A program made the position numbers and the translations under genes. The notes beneath the pieces were generated by a model. It did no database searches. It had not been told where the DNA came from and was given only the letters and a program-made list of their open reading frames with translations. Positions 1 to 6,973 of a DNA stretch of 10,486 nt are shown one piece after another (position 1 is the first letter of the stretch; each line of letters opens with the position of its first letter). The stretch is from Betaproteobacteria bacterium TMED156 (GTDB taxonomy: Bacteria > Pseudomonadota > Gammaproteobacteria > Burkholderiales > Burkholderiaceae_A), in contig NHHF01000143.1 of the NCBI GenBank assembly GCA_002171155.1, forward strand, positions 1-10,486. The letters are read 5' to 3'.

Positions 1-1
1 A

Positions 2-481
2 AAATTTGAAATAGGGAAAAAAAATATAGAAATTTATAAATTTATATTAATAAAGACTTATAGTGATCATAAAGCTCAATTTTTTGTCAGTTGTGGGCCT
101 GGTACGTATGTTAGAGCTCTGGCAAGAGATCTGGCTAAAAAATTAAATACTTTAGGACATGCCTCTGATATAGTTAGGTTAAAAAATTCTTATTTCAATA
201 TTTCGGACTCTATTAATTATGAGAGACTTATCGATATAAGTATTGTAGATTTGCAAAATAAATTATTGCCAATTGACTATGTGTTAAAAAACATTGAAGA
301 GATAAAATTAGAAAAAAAATACTCAGATATGTTAAAAGATGGTAAAGTAGTCTTTATGAATAAACATTATAACAATATCGAAAAAGACTCTTTATTTTTA
401 ATAAAAAATAATTCTGAATTAGTTTCTATTGCTAATTTAAAAAAAGGGTATATTATACCACGACGTAACTTTAATAATTAG
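2..481 (+). CDS. truB: tRNA pseudouridine(55) synthase TruB, 3' part (5' end outside window)
   Basis: The reading frame is open from the window edge to a TAG at 479-481 and gives about 159 residues, roughly the C-terminal half of a TruB protein. TruB converts U55 of tRNA to pseudouridine in the T loop. The recognisable part is the conserved core segment [17 protein letters not shown], about 32 to 48 residues into the fragment, followed by LGH and an R-L pair. This corresponds to the family pattern KGTYIRxxxxDLG..LGxxxHxxxLRR. The catalytic Asp segment lies upstream of the window. The frame already reads through a TTG at 251, so a start there would only truncate the protein. The C-terminal portion is Lys/Ile/Asn-rich and poorly conserved, as expected for a PUA-like end in an AT-rich genome. 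The order truB-rpsO-pnp is the standard one in many bacteria and supports the call. Confidence 0.93.
   Translation, partial: KFEIGKKNIEIYKFILIKTYSDHKAQFFVSCGPGTYVRALARDLAKKLNTLGHASDIVRLKNSYFNISDSINYERLIDISIVDLQNKLLPIDYVLKNIEEIKLEKKYSDMLKDGKVVFMNKHYNNIEKDSLFLIKNNSELVSIANLKKGYIIPRRNFNN
429..456 (+). promoter_or_regulatory. Possible sigma70-type promoter for rpsO inside the truB end
   Basis: TTGCTA (429-434) and TATTAT (451-456) are separated by 16 bp and would place a start about 40 bases before rpsO. The -10 box lies inside a short inverted repeat, GGTATA-T-TATACC (447-459). The match overlaps truB coding sequence, and AT-rich DNA yields such matches by chance, so this is only a candidate. 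In E. coli rpsO has its own promoter between truB and rpsO. Confidence 0.3.
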
Positions 482-501
482 GCTTTGGAGGTAAGGTGAC
501 G

Positions 502-765
502 ATGAACGTTAATGAAAAAAAAGAAATAGTTAAAGGCTTTGGAAAGAAAGATGCTGATACCGGTTCAACTGAGGTACAAGTAGCTTTATTGACAAAAAAA
601 ATTAATGAGTTAAGCGAACATTTTAAAACTCATAAAAAAGACCATCATTCTAGAAGAGGGCTTCTAGGAATGATTAATAATAGAAGAAAGTTATTAAAGT
701 ATCTCAAAGGAAAAAATGAAGAAGATTACCAGTCTTTAATAAAAAGACTAGGTCTTAGAAAATAA
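502..765 (+). CDS. rpsO: 30S ribosomal protein S15
   Basis: This is ribosomal protein S15, which binds the central domain of 16S rRNA and forms an intersubunit bridge. The protein carries the near-invariant family segments [25 protein letters not shown] and the ending [10 protein letters not shown] prefer the ATG at 502 (87 residues). It has AAGGTGA (493-499) and a stronger GGAGG (487-491) upstream. An in-frame GTG at 496 would add two residues, and its distance from the DTGS motif fits the usual 89-residue family length equally well, so the start is uncertain by two codons. The gene follows truB after about 20 bp and precedes pnp by 25 bp. In E. coli S15 represses its own translation through its leader. 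I see no clear pseudoknot or RNase III hairpin here. Confidence 0.97.
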   Translation: MNVNEKKEIVKGFGKKDADTGSTEVQVALLTKKINELSEHFKTHKKDHHSRRGLLGMINNRRKLLKYLKGKNEEDYQSLIKRLGLRK

Positions 766-790
766 TCAAAAAATAAATTAAGGAAAAAAA

Positions 791-2884
791 ATGTTTGAAA
801 TTACGAAAAAATCCTTGGAATGGGGTGGAAGAGAATTAACCATAGAGACAGGAAAAATTGCAAGGCAGGCTGATGGAGCTGTTGTAGTAACTTATGGAGA
901 AACTCAAGTTTTAGCTACTGCTGTTGGTGTGAAAGAAAATGATGGTAGTAATGATTTTTTTCCTTTAACAGTTCATTATGTTGAGAAGTTTTATTCAGCT
1001 GGTAAAATTCCTGGAGGATATTTAAAAAGAGAAGGAAGACCAAGTGATAAAGAAACATTAACCTCTAGACTTATAGATAGACCTATTAGACCGCTTTTTC
1101 CGGATGATTTTAAAAATGAGGTTCAAGTAATATGCCAAGTCATTAATTATGATAATGAAAACAATGCAGATATTCCAGCTATAATTGCTGCCTCTGCAGC
1201 ACTTACTATCTCAGGAATTCCATTTCTTGGCCCTATAGCATCTACAAGAGTTGCTAGAATTAAAGATAAATTTGTTTTAAATCCAACTAAGGAGCAGATG
1301 TTAGAAAGTGAATTGGATTTGGTTGTTGCAGGTACAAAAAAAGGTGTGCTTATGGTTGAATCTGAAGCAAATGAATTAACGGAAGAAATTATGTTAGAAG
1401 CAGTAGAGTTTGGAAAAAAATCTTATTTAGAAGTATTGAATTTAATTATAGATTTAGCAAAAGAGACTGCAAAAGATCCATGGGTGTTAAAAGATCTAGA
1501 TTTAAATAAAGAAGTTAAGTTAATAGAAGAAACTCTTATTAAAGATTTAGAAAGTGCTTATCAAATTAGAGAAAAATCAAAAAGAGCAGAAGCTCTAAAA
1601 AATATTAAAGTAAAGGTCAATGAATTAGCTGAAGAAAAAGAACTAGATATTAACTTACTAAATCAAGCATATTATAAATTCCAAAAAAGTTTTGTTAGGT
1701 CAAAATTACTTAAAACAAAAAAAAGAATAGATGGTAGAGGAGTAGAAGATGTCAGACAGATAAATTGTCAAACAGGTTTATTGTCTAGGTCACATGGATC
1801 AGCATTGTTTACAAGAGGCGAAACTCAAGCATTAGTTTCTTTGACATTAGGTACCTCAGATGATGAACAGATGATTGACTCTTTGGATGGAATGCATAAA
1901 GAAAAATTTATGTTACATTATAATTTTCCTCCTTATTCAGTTGGAGAAGCTGGTAGAATGGGAGGTACGGGAAGAAGAGAGATTGGTCATGGGAAACTAG
2001 CTTGGAGAGCCATTAATCCAGTTCTGCCTAGCAATGAAGATTTTCCATATACACTTCGTGTAGTATCAGAAATTACTGAATCTAACGGTTCCTCTTCTAT
2101 GGCAACTGTTTGTGGAAGCTCTTTAGCTATGATGAATGCTGGAGTTCCAATTAGTAAACAGGTAGCAGGGATAGCAATGGGCCTTATTAAAGAAGGAGAT
2201 AACTTTATTGTATTATCAGATATTCTAGGAGATGAAGACCATTTAGGAGACATGGATTTTAAAGTTGCTGGTACTAAAGATGGTATAACTTCTTTACAAA
2301 TGGATATAAAGATAGATTCAATCACAAAAACAATAATGGCTGATGCATTAAAGCAAGCTAAAAAAGGTAGAACTACTATATTAAAAGTAATGGATAAGGA
2401 AATTAATAAACCAAACTCAGAAATGAACAGATATGCTCCTAAAATGATAACTATGACTGTTAAAAAAGATAAAATTAGAGAAGTGATAGGTGCAGGAGGT
2501 AAGGTTATAAGAGAAATAGTTGAGGTTTCCGGGGCGAAAGTTGATATAAATGATGATGGCGTTATTAAAGTAGCATCTAGTGAGCAAGAAAATATTGATA
2601 AGGCTAAAAAATTAATTCATGATATAATAGATGAGGCAGAAGAAGGCAAAATTTATAAAGGTAAGGTAGTAAAAATAATGGAATTTGGTGCATTTGTTAA
2701 TTTCCTTGGAAAAAAAGATGGTCTTGTCCATATAAGTGCCTTATCTGAAGAAAGAGTTGAAAAAGTTACAGATGTAGTAAAAGAGGGAGACGACGTTTCA
2801 GTAAAGGTAATCGGTTTTGACAGAAGAGGAAAAGTAAAACTGAGCATGAAAGAGGTAGATCAAAAGACAGGAAAGGAAATTTAA
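791..2884 (+). CDS. pnp: Polyribonucleotide nucleotidyltransferase (PNPase)
   Basis: PNPase degrades RNA 3' to 5' by phosphorolysis and takes part in mRNA turnover, often with RNase E. The 697-residue protein has the full architecture. The first RNase PH domain carries [19 protein letters not shown] (about residues 67-85) and [12 protein letters not shown]. An all-alpha linker follows. The second, catalytic RNase PH domain carries [20 protein letters not shown] and [13 protein letters not shown] domain carries the loop GAGG at 567-570, and an S1 domain runs from about 621 to 690 ([22 protein letters not shown]). The protein ends about seven residues after the S1 domain, with almost no tail. 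The ATG at 791 follows an AAGGA Shine-Dalgarno-like element. Length is typical (about 700). The TTG-started flavoprotein gene begins 5 bp after its stop, so read-through transcription into region 2 is plausible. Confidence 0.98.
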   Translation: MFEITKKSLEWGGRELTIETGKIARQADGAVVVTYGETQVLATAVGVKENDGSNDFFPLTVHYVEKFYSAGKIPGGYLKREGRPSDKETLTSRLIDRPIRPLFPDDFKNEVQVICQVINYDNENNADIPAIIAASAALTISGIPFLGPIASTRVARIKDKFVLNPTKEQMLESELDLVVAGTKKGVLMVESEANELTEEIMLEAVEFGKKSYLEVLNLIIDLAKETAKDPWVLKDLDLNKEVKLIEETLIKDLESAYQIREKSKRAEALKNIKVKVNELAEEKELDINLLNQAYYKFQKSFVRSKLLKTKKRIDGRGVEDVRQINCQTGLLSRSHGSALFTRGETQALVSLTLGTSDDEQMIDSLDGMHKEKFMLHYNFPPYSVGEAGRMGGTGRREIGHGKLAWRAINPVLPSNEDFPYTLRVVSEITESNGSSSMATVCGSSLAMMNAGVPISKQVAGIAMGLIKEGDNFIVLSDILGDEDHLGDMDFKVAGTKDGITSLQMDIKIDSITKTIMADALKQAKKGRTTILKVMDKEINKPNSEMNRYAPKMITMTVKKDKIREVIGAGGKVIREIVEVSGAKVDINDDGVIKVASSEQENIDKAKKLIHDIIDEAEEGKIYKGKVVKIMEFGAFVNFLGKKDGLVHISALSEERVEKVTDVVKEGDDVSVKVIGFDRRGKVKLSMKEVDQKTGKEI

Positions 2885-2889
2885 ATAAT

Positions 2890-4302
2890 TTGTTTAAAAA
2901 TTTAAATTCTGTATTAATTTCTGGTAAAGAGGTACTACCTTTAATTGAAGGAGGAAAGGGAGTGGCTGTATCCAATGGACTGTCTTCAGGAAGCTGGGCA
3001 GCTGCAGGAGGAGTTGGCACTTTTTCAGGTGTAAACCCAGATGATTATAGAGATGATGGTAGTATAATAAGACAGATTTATAAAGGAAAAAATAGAAGAG
3101 AAAGACATCAGGAATTAATAGATTATGGTATTAAAGGTGGTATAAAACAAGCTCAAATAGCTCATGAGTTATCTTCTGGAAAGGGAAGAATACATATTAA
3201 TATTTTATGGGAAATGGGTGGAGCTCAGAGAATATTAGAAAGTGTTTTAGAAAAAACTAAAGGGATTGTACATGGAGTTACTTGTGGGGCAGGAATGCCA
3301 TATAAGTTAGCTGAAATTGCTTCTAGGTTTAATATATTTTATTATCCTATAGTTTCTTCTGCTAGAGCTTTTAAAATATTATTCTTAAGAGCATATAAAA
3401 ATTTTATACCTAAATTAGGTGGGGTGGTTTACGAAGATCCATGGTTAGCTGGAGGTCATAATGGCTTATCAAACTTAGAGGACCCCAACAAACCAGAAGC
3501 TCCATATGAAAGGGTAAGTTTGTTGAGAAAATTTATGCGTAGTGTGGGTTTAGATAATATACCTATAGTAATGGCAGGAGGAGTTTGGCATTTATCAGAA
3601 TGGAGCGATTGGATAGATAATCCTGAACTTGGTCCAATTGTATTCCAGTTTGGAACTAGGCCACTTTTAACTAAAGAAAGTCCTATCCCTAAAGCATGGA
3701 AGGAAAGATTATTTACTTTAACAAAAGGAGATATTAAGCTACATCGATTTAGTCCTACAGGATTTTATTCATCAGCAGTAAAAAATTCTTTTATTAAAGA
3801 GTTAATGTCTAGAGTAGAGAGAGAGTTTAAATTCTTTTTAAAAACAAACTCTAATGAATATTTAGAAGATAAACAAGATATAAAATTAGGAAATAAAAAA
3901 AAATCGTTTTTAGTCAATAAGAAGGATATAAATAAAATTTTAAATCTTATTAAACAGGGCTTCAAAGAACCTTTAAAGACACCAGATGATACTTTTATTA
4001 TGGTAGAGGAAGAAAAAGCTGCAGAAATTAAAAAAGATCAGACGGATTGTATGGGATGTTTAAGTCAATGTAAATTTTCAAGTTGGAAAGATAGTGATAA
4101 GTACTTTACTGGTAAATTAGTTGATCCTAGGAGTTTTTGCATTCAAAAAACATTACAGAATGTTGCTCATGATAATGAAGTAGACAATGAACTTATGTTT
4201 GCTGGCCATAATGCATGGAGATTTGCTAAAGATCCTTTTTATTCCAATAAATTTATTCCAACTGTAAAACAGCTAATTGATAGAATAGTTACGGGAGATT
4301 GA
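2890..4302 (+). CDS. Long nitronate-monooxygenase-type NAD(P)H:flavin oxidoreductase with C-terminal Cys extension
   Basis: This is a 470-residue member of the nitronate monooxygenase / FabK-like FMN TIM-barrel superfamily. Visible signatures are GGKGVAVSNGLSSGSWAAAGG near the N-terminus, GVTCGAGMP, LAGGHNG with His190 at the position of the family's catalytic-base histidine, VMAGGVW and FQFGTRPLLT. It is about 100 residues longer than ordinary nitronate monooxygenases. The extra C-terminal part holds Cys387-x2-Cys390-x3-Cys394 and Cys417, a possible metal or Fe-S site. I recall alphaproteobacterial homologues with this same extended form. The start is TTG at 2890: the first residues MFKNLNSVLISGKEV match the usual start of this subfamily, and no ATG lies nearby before the conserved region. 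GGAAAGGA lies upstream as a ribosome site. Its TGA is directly followed by the irr ATG, implying coupled translation. The true substrate is unknown. Confidence 0.85.
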   Translation: MFKNLNSVLISGKEVLPLIEGGKGVAVSNGLSSGSWAAAGGVGTFSGVNPDDYRDDGSIIRQIYKGKNRRERHQELIDYGIKGGIKQAQIAHELSSGKGRIHINILWEMGGAQRILESVLEKTKGIVHGVTCGAGMPYKLAEIASRFNIFYYPIVSSARAFKILFLRAYKNFIPKLGGVVYEDPWLAGGHNGLSNLEDPNKPEAPYERVSLLRKFMRSVGLDNIPIVMAGGVWHLSEWSDWIDNPELGPIVFQFGTRPLLTKESPIPKAWKERLFTLTKGDIKLHRFSPTGFYSSAVKNSFIKELMSRVEREFKFFLKTNSNEYLEDKQDIKLGNKKKSFLVNKKDINKILNLIKQGFKEPLKTPDDTFIMVEEEKAAEIKKDQTDCMGCLSQCKFSSWKDSDKYFTGKLVDPRSFCIQKTLQNVAHDNEVDNELMFAGHNAWRFAKDPFYSNKFIPTVKQLIDRIVTGD

Positions 4303-4713
4303 ATGTGTATTGATAGCAAAAAAGCTAAAGAAATTTTGAAAAATTTAAAATTAAGACCAACTATTCAAAGAATAGCTATAACTGAGACACTAATAAAACA
4401 AAAAGAAATACATGTAACGGCTTATTTGTTAAAAAGAATGTTAGCAGAGAATAAAGTTTTTATTTCTAGGGCAACTATTTATAACAATTTAAATGAACTA
4501 TCTAATAAGGGTTTCTTAAAAAAGGTCTTAGTCAAAAAGGGTAAAATGTGGTTTGATACTAATCTTTCTAAACATCATCATTTTTACGATGAAGAAGAAG
4601 AGACTTTAGCAGACGTAGCAGAAAAAGAAATAAAATTTTCTAAATTTCCTAAAATACCTAACGGTAAAAGAATTAAATCAGTAGATATAGTGATAAATAT
4701 AAAAAAAATTTAG
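4303..4713 (+). CDS. irr: Iron response regulator Irr (Fur superfamily)
   Basis: Irr is the alphaproteobacterial Fur-family regulator that senses iron through haem and acts on ICE operators. The 136-residue protein has the DNA-binding winged helix (LRPTIQRIAI at 17-26, His37-V-T-A, RATIYNNL at 56-63), then FDTN (84-87) and the triple histidine His91-93 that Irr proteins use for haem or metal. The C-terminal stretch I-x-FSKFPKIPNG..IKSVDIVINIKK matches the Irr subfamily rather than Fur, and the Cys-x2-Cys zinc motifs of Fur and PerR are absent. The only cysteine is Cys2, not followed by Pro, so the Bradyrhizobium-type Cys-Pro haem regulatory motif is missing. The ATG abuts the TGA of the flavoprotein gene (TGAATG), indicating an operon. 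The stop codon lies inside an ICE-like palindrome. Confidence 0.92.
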   Translation: MCIDSKKAKEILKNLKLRPTIQRIAITETLIKQKEIHVTAYLLKRMLAENKVFISRATIYNNLNELSNKGFLKKVLVKKGKMWFDTNLSKHHHFYDEEEETLADVAEKEIKFSKFPKIPNGKRIKSVDIVINIKKI

Positions 4714-4725
4714 AATGGTTCTAAA
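4709..4725. promoter_or_regulatory. ICE-like Irr operator, site 1 (perfect palindrome)
   Basis: TTTAGAATGGTTCTAAA is a perfect inverted repeat with 7-bp arms and a 3-bp centre. It matches the known alphaproteobacterial ICE/Irr-box form (TTTAGAA, short spacer, TTCTAAA). It overlaps the irr stop codon (TAG at 4711-4713) and lies 124 bp ahead of the rubrerythrin start. The combination of a perfect site with an adjacent irr gene makes direct Irr binding likely. Confidence 0.85.
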
Positions 4726-4779
4726 GTATAAGTTTTTTCTATAGTCTATATAGGTTGTAATAATCCTTATATTTAGTAA

Positions 4780-4796
4780 TTTAGATTCATTCTAAT
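4780..4796. promoter_or_regulatory. ICE-like Irr operator, site 2 (imperfect)
   Basis: TTTAGATTCATTCTAAT keeps the site-1 pattern TTTAGA-N4-TTCTAA with the same spacing. The differences are in the centre and at the outer 3' base. Its centre is 71 bp from that of site 1, close to seven helical turns, so two bound Irr dimers could lie on the same face. It would overlap either of two weak promoter candidates: -10 TAATTT at 4777-4782 with -35 TTGTAA at 4755-4760, or a -35 region for TATAAA at 4810-4815. Overlap with the promoter would suit repression, but the true start site is unknown. Confidence 0.65.
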
Positions 4797-4848
4797 GATC
4801 TAATTTAAATATAAAACGTAAAAATATTATAACCGGAAGGAGATTATT

Positions 4849-5268
4849 ATGTCATTATCAAAAAGTAAAACAATAGAGAATTTAAAGGCAGCTTTTGCTG
4901 GAGAATCTCAAGCAAACAGAAGATACTTATATTTTGCATCAAAAGCTGATGTAGAAGGTTTCAATGATGCAGCTACAGTCTTTCGTTCTACAGCTGAAGG
5001 AGAAACCGGACACGCATTTGGGCATTTAGAATTTTTAGCAGAAGTAGGCGATCCAGCTACTGGTGAACCAATAGGATCAACTTCAGATAATTTGAAGGCA
5101 GCAATAGCAGGAGAAACTCATGAATATACAGATATGTATCCTGGTATGGCAAGAACTGCTAGAGAAGAAGGTTTTGAAGAAATTGCAGATTGGTTTGAAA
5201 CCTTAGCAAAAGCTGAAAGAAGTCATGCAGGTAGATTTCAAAAAGCTTTAGATACATTAGCGGAATAA
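4849..5268 (+). CDS. Rubrerythrin family protein (erythrin type, no rubredoxin domain)
   Basis: This is a 139-residue four-helix-bundle diiron protein. Rubrerythrins reduce hydrogen peroxide to water using electrons from a redox partner. The ligand pattern is complete: Glu19, Glu52-x2-His55, Glu89 (with Glu92 next to it) and Glu123-x2-His126. Two internal helix-pair repeats begin LKAAFAGES (12-20) and LKAAIAGET (82-90). Classical rubrerythrins are about 190 residues and carry a C-terminal rubredoxin with four cysteines. This protein ends after the bundle and has no cysteine, so it needs a separate electron donor. A strong ribosome site, GGAAGGAG (4835-4842), sits 6 bp before the ATG. Two ICE-like sites lie upstream and a 13-bp hairpin downstream, suggesting an iron-regulated, abundantly translated product. 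No signal peptide is seen, so it should be cytoplasmic. Confidence 0.92.
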   Translation: MSLSKSKTIENLKAAFAGESQANRRYLYFASKADVEGFNDAATVFRSTAEGETGHAFGHLEFLAEVGDPATGEPIGSTSDNLKAAIAGETHEYTDMYPGMARTAREEGFEEIADWFETLAKAERSHAGRFQKALDTLAE

Positions 5269-5272
5269 AAAT

Positions 5273-5305
5273 TTAGTACCGCATATTGTTATTATGCGGT
5301 ACTAA
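5273..5305 (+). terminator. Strong hairpin after rubrerythrin (partial terminator or mRNA stabiliser)
   Basis: The arms TTAGTACCGCATA (5273-5285) and TATGCGGTACTAA (5293-5305) form a perfect 13-bp stem with a 7-base loop, 4 bp after the rubrerythrin stop. The following bases (CTTTAAAATTATATTTT) are not a clean U-run. It may therefore stop only part of the transcripts or protect the rubrerythrin mRNA 3' end, while some transcription continues into the Fe-S gene 37 bp further on. Confidence 0.75.
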
Positions 5306-5341
5306 CTTTAAAATTATATTTTAACATGAAGAGAGAAAACT

Positions 5342-6673
5342 ATGGTAACTGAGGGTGGCTTAAGAAAACCAGAGCGAGAACCTATGAACATTGACAAGTC
5401 TAGCTTTTGGGATGAAAAAGAGCTTGATAAAGAATTAAGAAGACAGTTTGACGTGTGCCATAGTTGTAGAAGATGTTTTAATTTATGTGACAGTTTTCCA
5501 AAATTATTCGATCTTATTGACGAAGCTCCATCTATGGAATTGGATACAGTAGAATCACAAAAATTTCAAGGAGTTGTTGATGCTTGTACATTGTGCGATA
5601 TGTGTTTCATGGTAAGTTGTCCTTATGTACCACCTCATGAATTTGCAATTGATATACCTTCATTATTTATTAGATTTAAAGCTATAGATAATAGTAAAAC
5701 AAAAAACTTGTTAGATGCACAAATTGCTAAAACTGATATTAATGGGAAGATAGGTGTTTTATTATCTTTATTAACAAATTTTTTATTAAATAAAAAAAGA
5801 AATCTTTTTAGAAAAATTTTATCGTTTTTTATAGGTATAGATTCTTCTGCTACGTTGCCTAAATTTAATAAGCTAAGTTTTAAATCTTTTTTTTTAAAAT
5901 ATAAGAAAAAATTTGAATTCAAAAAAAATTATAACGAAAAAGTATTAATATTTACTAGTTGTTATGTAAATTACAATGATGCAAAAATTGGAGTATCATT
6001 AGTAAAGGTTTTGGAAAAAAACAAAATATATATGGAGCAATTCTATGAAGGTTGTTGTAAAATGCCTCAGTTAGAACAAGGTAAAGTAAATGAAGTAAAA
6101 GAAACTGCTGTTGATGTAGCAAAAAAACTAAGTGAAAAAATCAATCAAGGTTTTAAAGTTATAGCTCCTATTGCTTCATGTGCACTAATGATAAAATCAC
6201 ATTGGCCATTATTAAATCCTGATAATAAAGATGTTGCTTTATTAGCTTCATCCACTATGGATATTGACGAGTATTTATGGGATTTGAACAATAGGAAAGG
6301 TTTAGTCGCAGGAATGAAAAGCCTGGATAAAAATATAACTTTGCATAGTTCATGTCATAGTAGAGCTCAAAATATAGGACCAAAGTCGGCACAGTTACTT
6401 AGGCTAATACCTAACACTAAAACTATAAATATAGAAAAATGTTCAGGACATGGTGGTACATGGGGAATTAAAAAAAAATGGAATAAAACAGCAAGAAAAG
6501 TTGGGTTATCTGCAGCAAAGCAGGTATTTAAAAATGATGACGATATTATTGCATCTACTTGTCCACTTGCTGGATTGCATTTACAAGATATCAATGAACA
6601 TAAAAGTTTAAAAAACAGAAATGATAAAATATATCATCCAATAGAATTAATTGCACAATCATATGATTTATAG
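5342..6673 (+). CDS. GlpC/HdrD-like Fe-S protein with two cluster motifs and two CCG domains
   Basis: This 443-residue protein resembles GlpC and the heterodisulfide reductase D subunit, often annotated as a heterodisulfide-reductase-related Fe-S binding protein. The first cluster motif is Cys39-x2-Cys42-x2-Cys45-x3-Cys49. The second is Cys82-x2-Cys85-x2-Cys88-x4-Cys93-Pro. Two CCG domains follow: one begins near Cys207 and has Cys238-Cys239-K-MP, and the other has Cys338 and Cys367-SGHGG. Such proteins pass electrons between a dehydrogenase and a quinone, thiol or protein partner. The middle part (about 110-200) is Lys/Phe/Leu-rich but I see no sure transmembrane span. The start ATG at 5342 has AGAGAG upstream, and the first residues fit this subfamily. 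Alphaproteobacteria often carry it between rubrerythrin and DUF3501, as here. I infer it could reduce rubrerythrin; it is unlikely to be true glycerol-3-phosphate dehydrogenase, since no glpA or glpB is present. Confidence 0.87.
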   Translation: MVTEGGLRKPEREPMNIDKSSFWDEKELDKELRRQFDVCHSCRRCFNLCDSFPKLFDLIDEAPSMELDTVESQKFQGVVDACTLCDMCFMVSCPYVPPHEFAIDIPSLFIRFKAIDNSKTKNLLDAQIAKTDINGKIGVLLSLLTNFLLNKKRNLFRKILSFFIGIDSSATLPKFNKLSFKSFFLKYKKKFEFKKNYNEKVLIFTSCYVNYNDAKIGVSLVKVLEKNKIYMEQFYEGCCKMPQLEQGKVNEVKETAVDVAKKLSEKINQGFKVIAPIASCALMIKSHWPLLNPDNKDVALLASSTMDIDEYLWDLNNRKGLVAGMKSLDKNITLHSSCHSRAQNIGPKSAQLLRLIPNTKTINIEKCSGHGGTWGIKKKWNKTARKVGLSAAKQVFKNDDDIIASTCPLAGLHLQDINEHKSLKNRNDKIYHPIELIAQSYDL

Positions 6674-6682
6674 GGCTAATGG

Positions 6683-6877
6683 ATGATTAATATAAAAAAC
6701 TTTATGTTTAAAAAAAGACTTAGAAATGAAATTTTAAGCGGATATAATCATTTAAAATGGTTTATTAAAATTCATAAGAATATAGGTATGTTCGCTAAAA
6801 AAAATAACCTTAGTTTAAGAGAAGTAAGACATGTTATGTTGTTAGACAATAATGTTGTTAAAAATACGCGTGTTTAA
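6683..6877 (+). CDS. Small unrecognised basic protein, possibly truncated
   Basis: A 64-residue frame lies between the Fe-S gene and DUF3501, starting 9 bp after the Fe-S stop. I do not recognise it. The product is rich in Lys, Arg, Asn and His and begins MINIKNFMFKKRLRNEIL. A segment near residues 38-56 (FAKKNNLSLREVRHVMLLD) faintly resembles a helix-turn-helix, but that is weak. There is no convincing ribosome site, so translation would depend on coupling to the gene upstream. After its TAA (6875-6877) the same frame stays open for 31 more codons, to the TGA at 6971-6973. This suggests either a gene broken by one stop codon or a spacer open by chance. No function is proposed. Confidence 0.4.
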   Translation: MINIKNFMFKKRLRNEILSGYNHLKWFIKIHKNIGMFAKKNNLSLREVRHVMLLDNNVVKNTRV

Positions 6878-6973
6878 GAAGGGCTTGTAAATAATACTCA
6901 GGATAATAACTACGTGATAGCAAATTCTGAAAATATACTTAAAGATTTAAAAAAATATAGAGAGGTTTTATGA
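6878..6973 (+). other. In-frame open tail ending in ATGA overlap with DUF3501
   Basis: Directly after the stop of the small frame at 6683-6877, the same frame runs open for 31 codons and ends with TGA at 6971-6973, overlapping the DUF3501 ATG as ATGA. Its last part reads IANSENILKDLKKYREVL. A GTG at 6914 with AGGAT at 6900-6904 could start a 19-residue peptide. The neat four-base overlap is typical of coupled genes, which makes a remnant or a very short coupling peptide worth considering. Evidence for a real product is thin. Confidence 0.3.

Noticed and set aside
251..481. A separate 76-residue gene starting at TTG 251
   Set aside because: The same frame is open from the window edge and the upstream part has the TruB signature, so this is only the end of truB.
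1987..2325. Open frame of 112 codons on the - strand
   Set aside because: Lies wholly inside pnp in a region coding for clear PNPase motifs; the translation matches no known family and is a shadow.
2766..3020. Open frame of 84 codons on the - strand over the pnp/flavoprotein junction
   Set aside because: Overlaps two well-supported genes on the opposite strand; its Pro/Leu-rich low-complexity product is the usual reverse reading of AT-rich genes.
4740..4750. TATAGTCTATA inverted repeat between the two ICE-like sites
   Set aside because: Only 5-bp A/T-rich arms and no match to a known operator; likely chance.
5635..5922. Open frames on the - strand inside the Fe-S protein gene and, likewise, inside the thioredoxin gene (8386-8613, 8677-9006)
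   Set aside because: Fully contained in genes with clear domain evidence; no motifs or ribosome sites.
6677..6877. Stop-codon read-through joining the Fe-S gene and the small frame into one protein
   Set aside because: TAG at 6671 and TAA at 6677 both intervene, and the Fe-S protein already ends with its normal C-terminal sequence.
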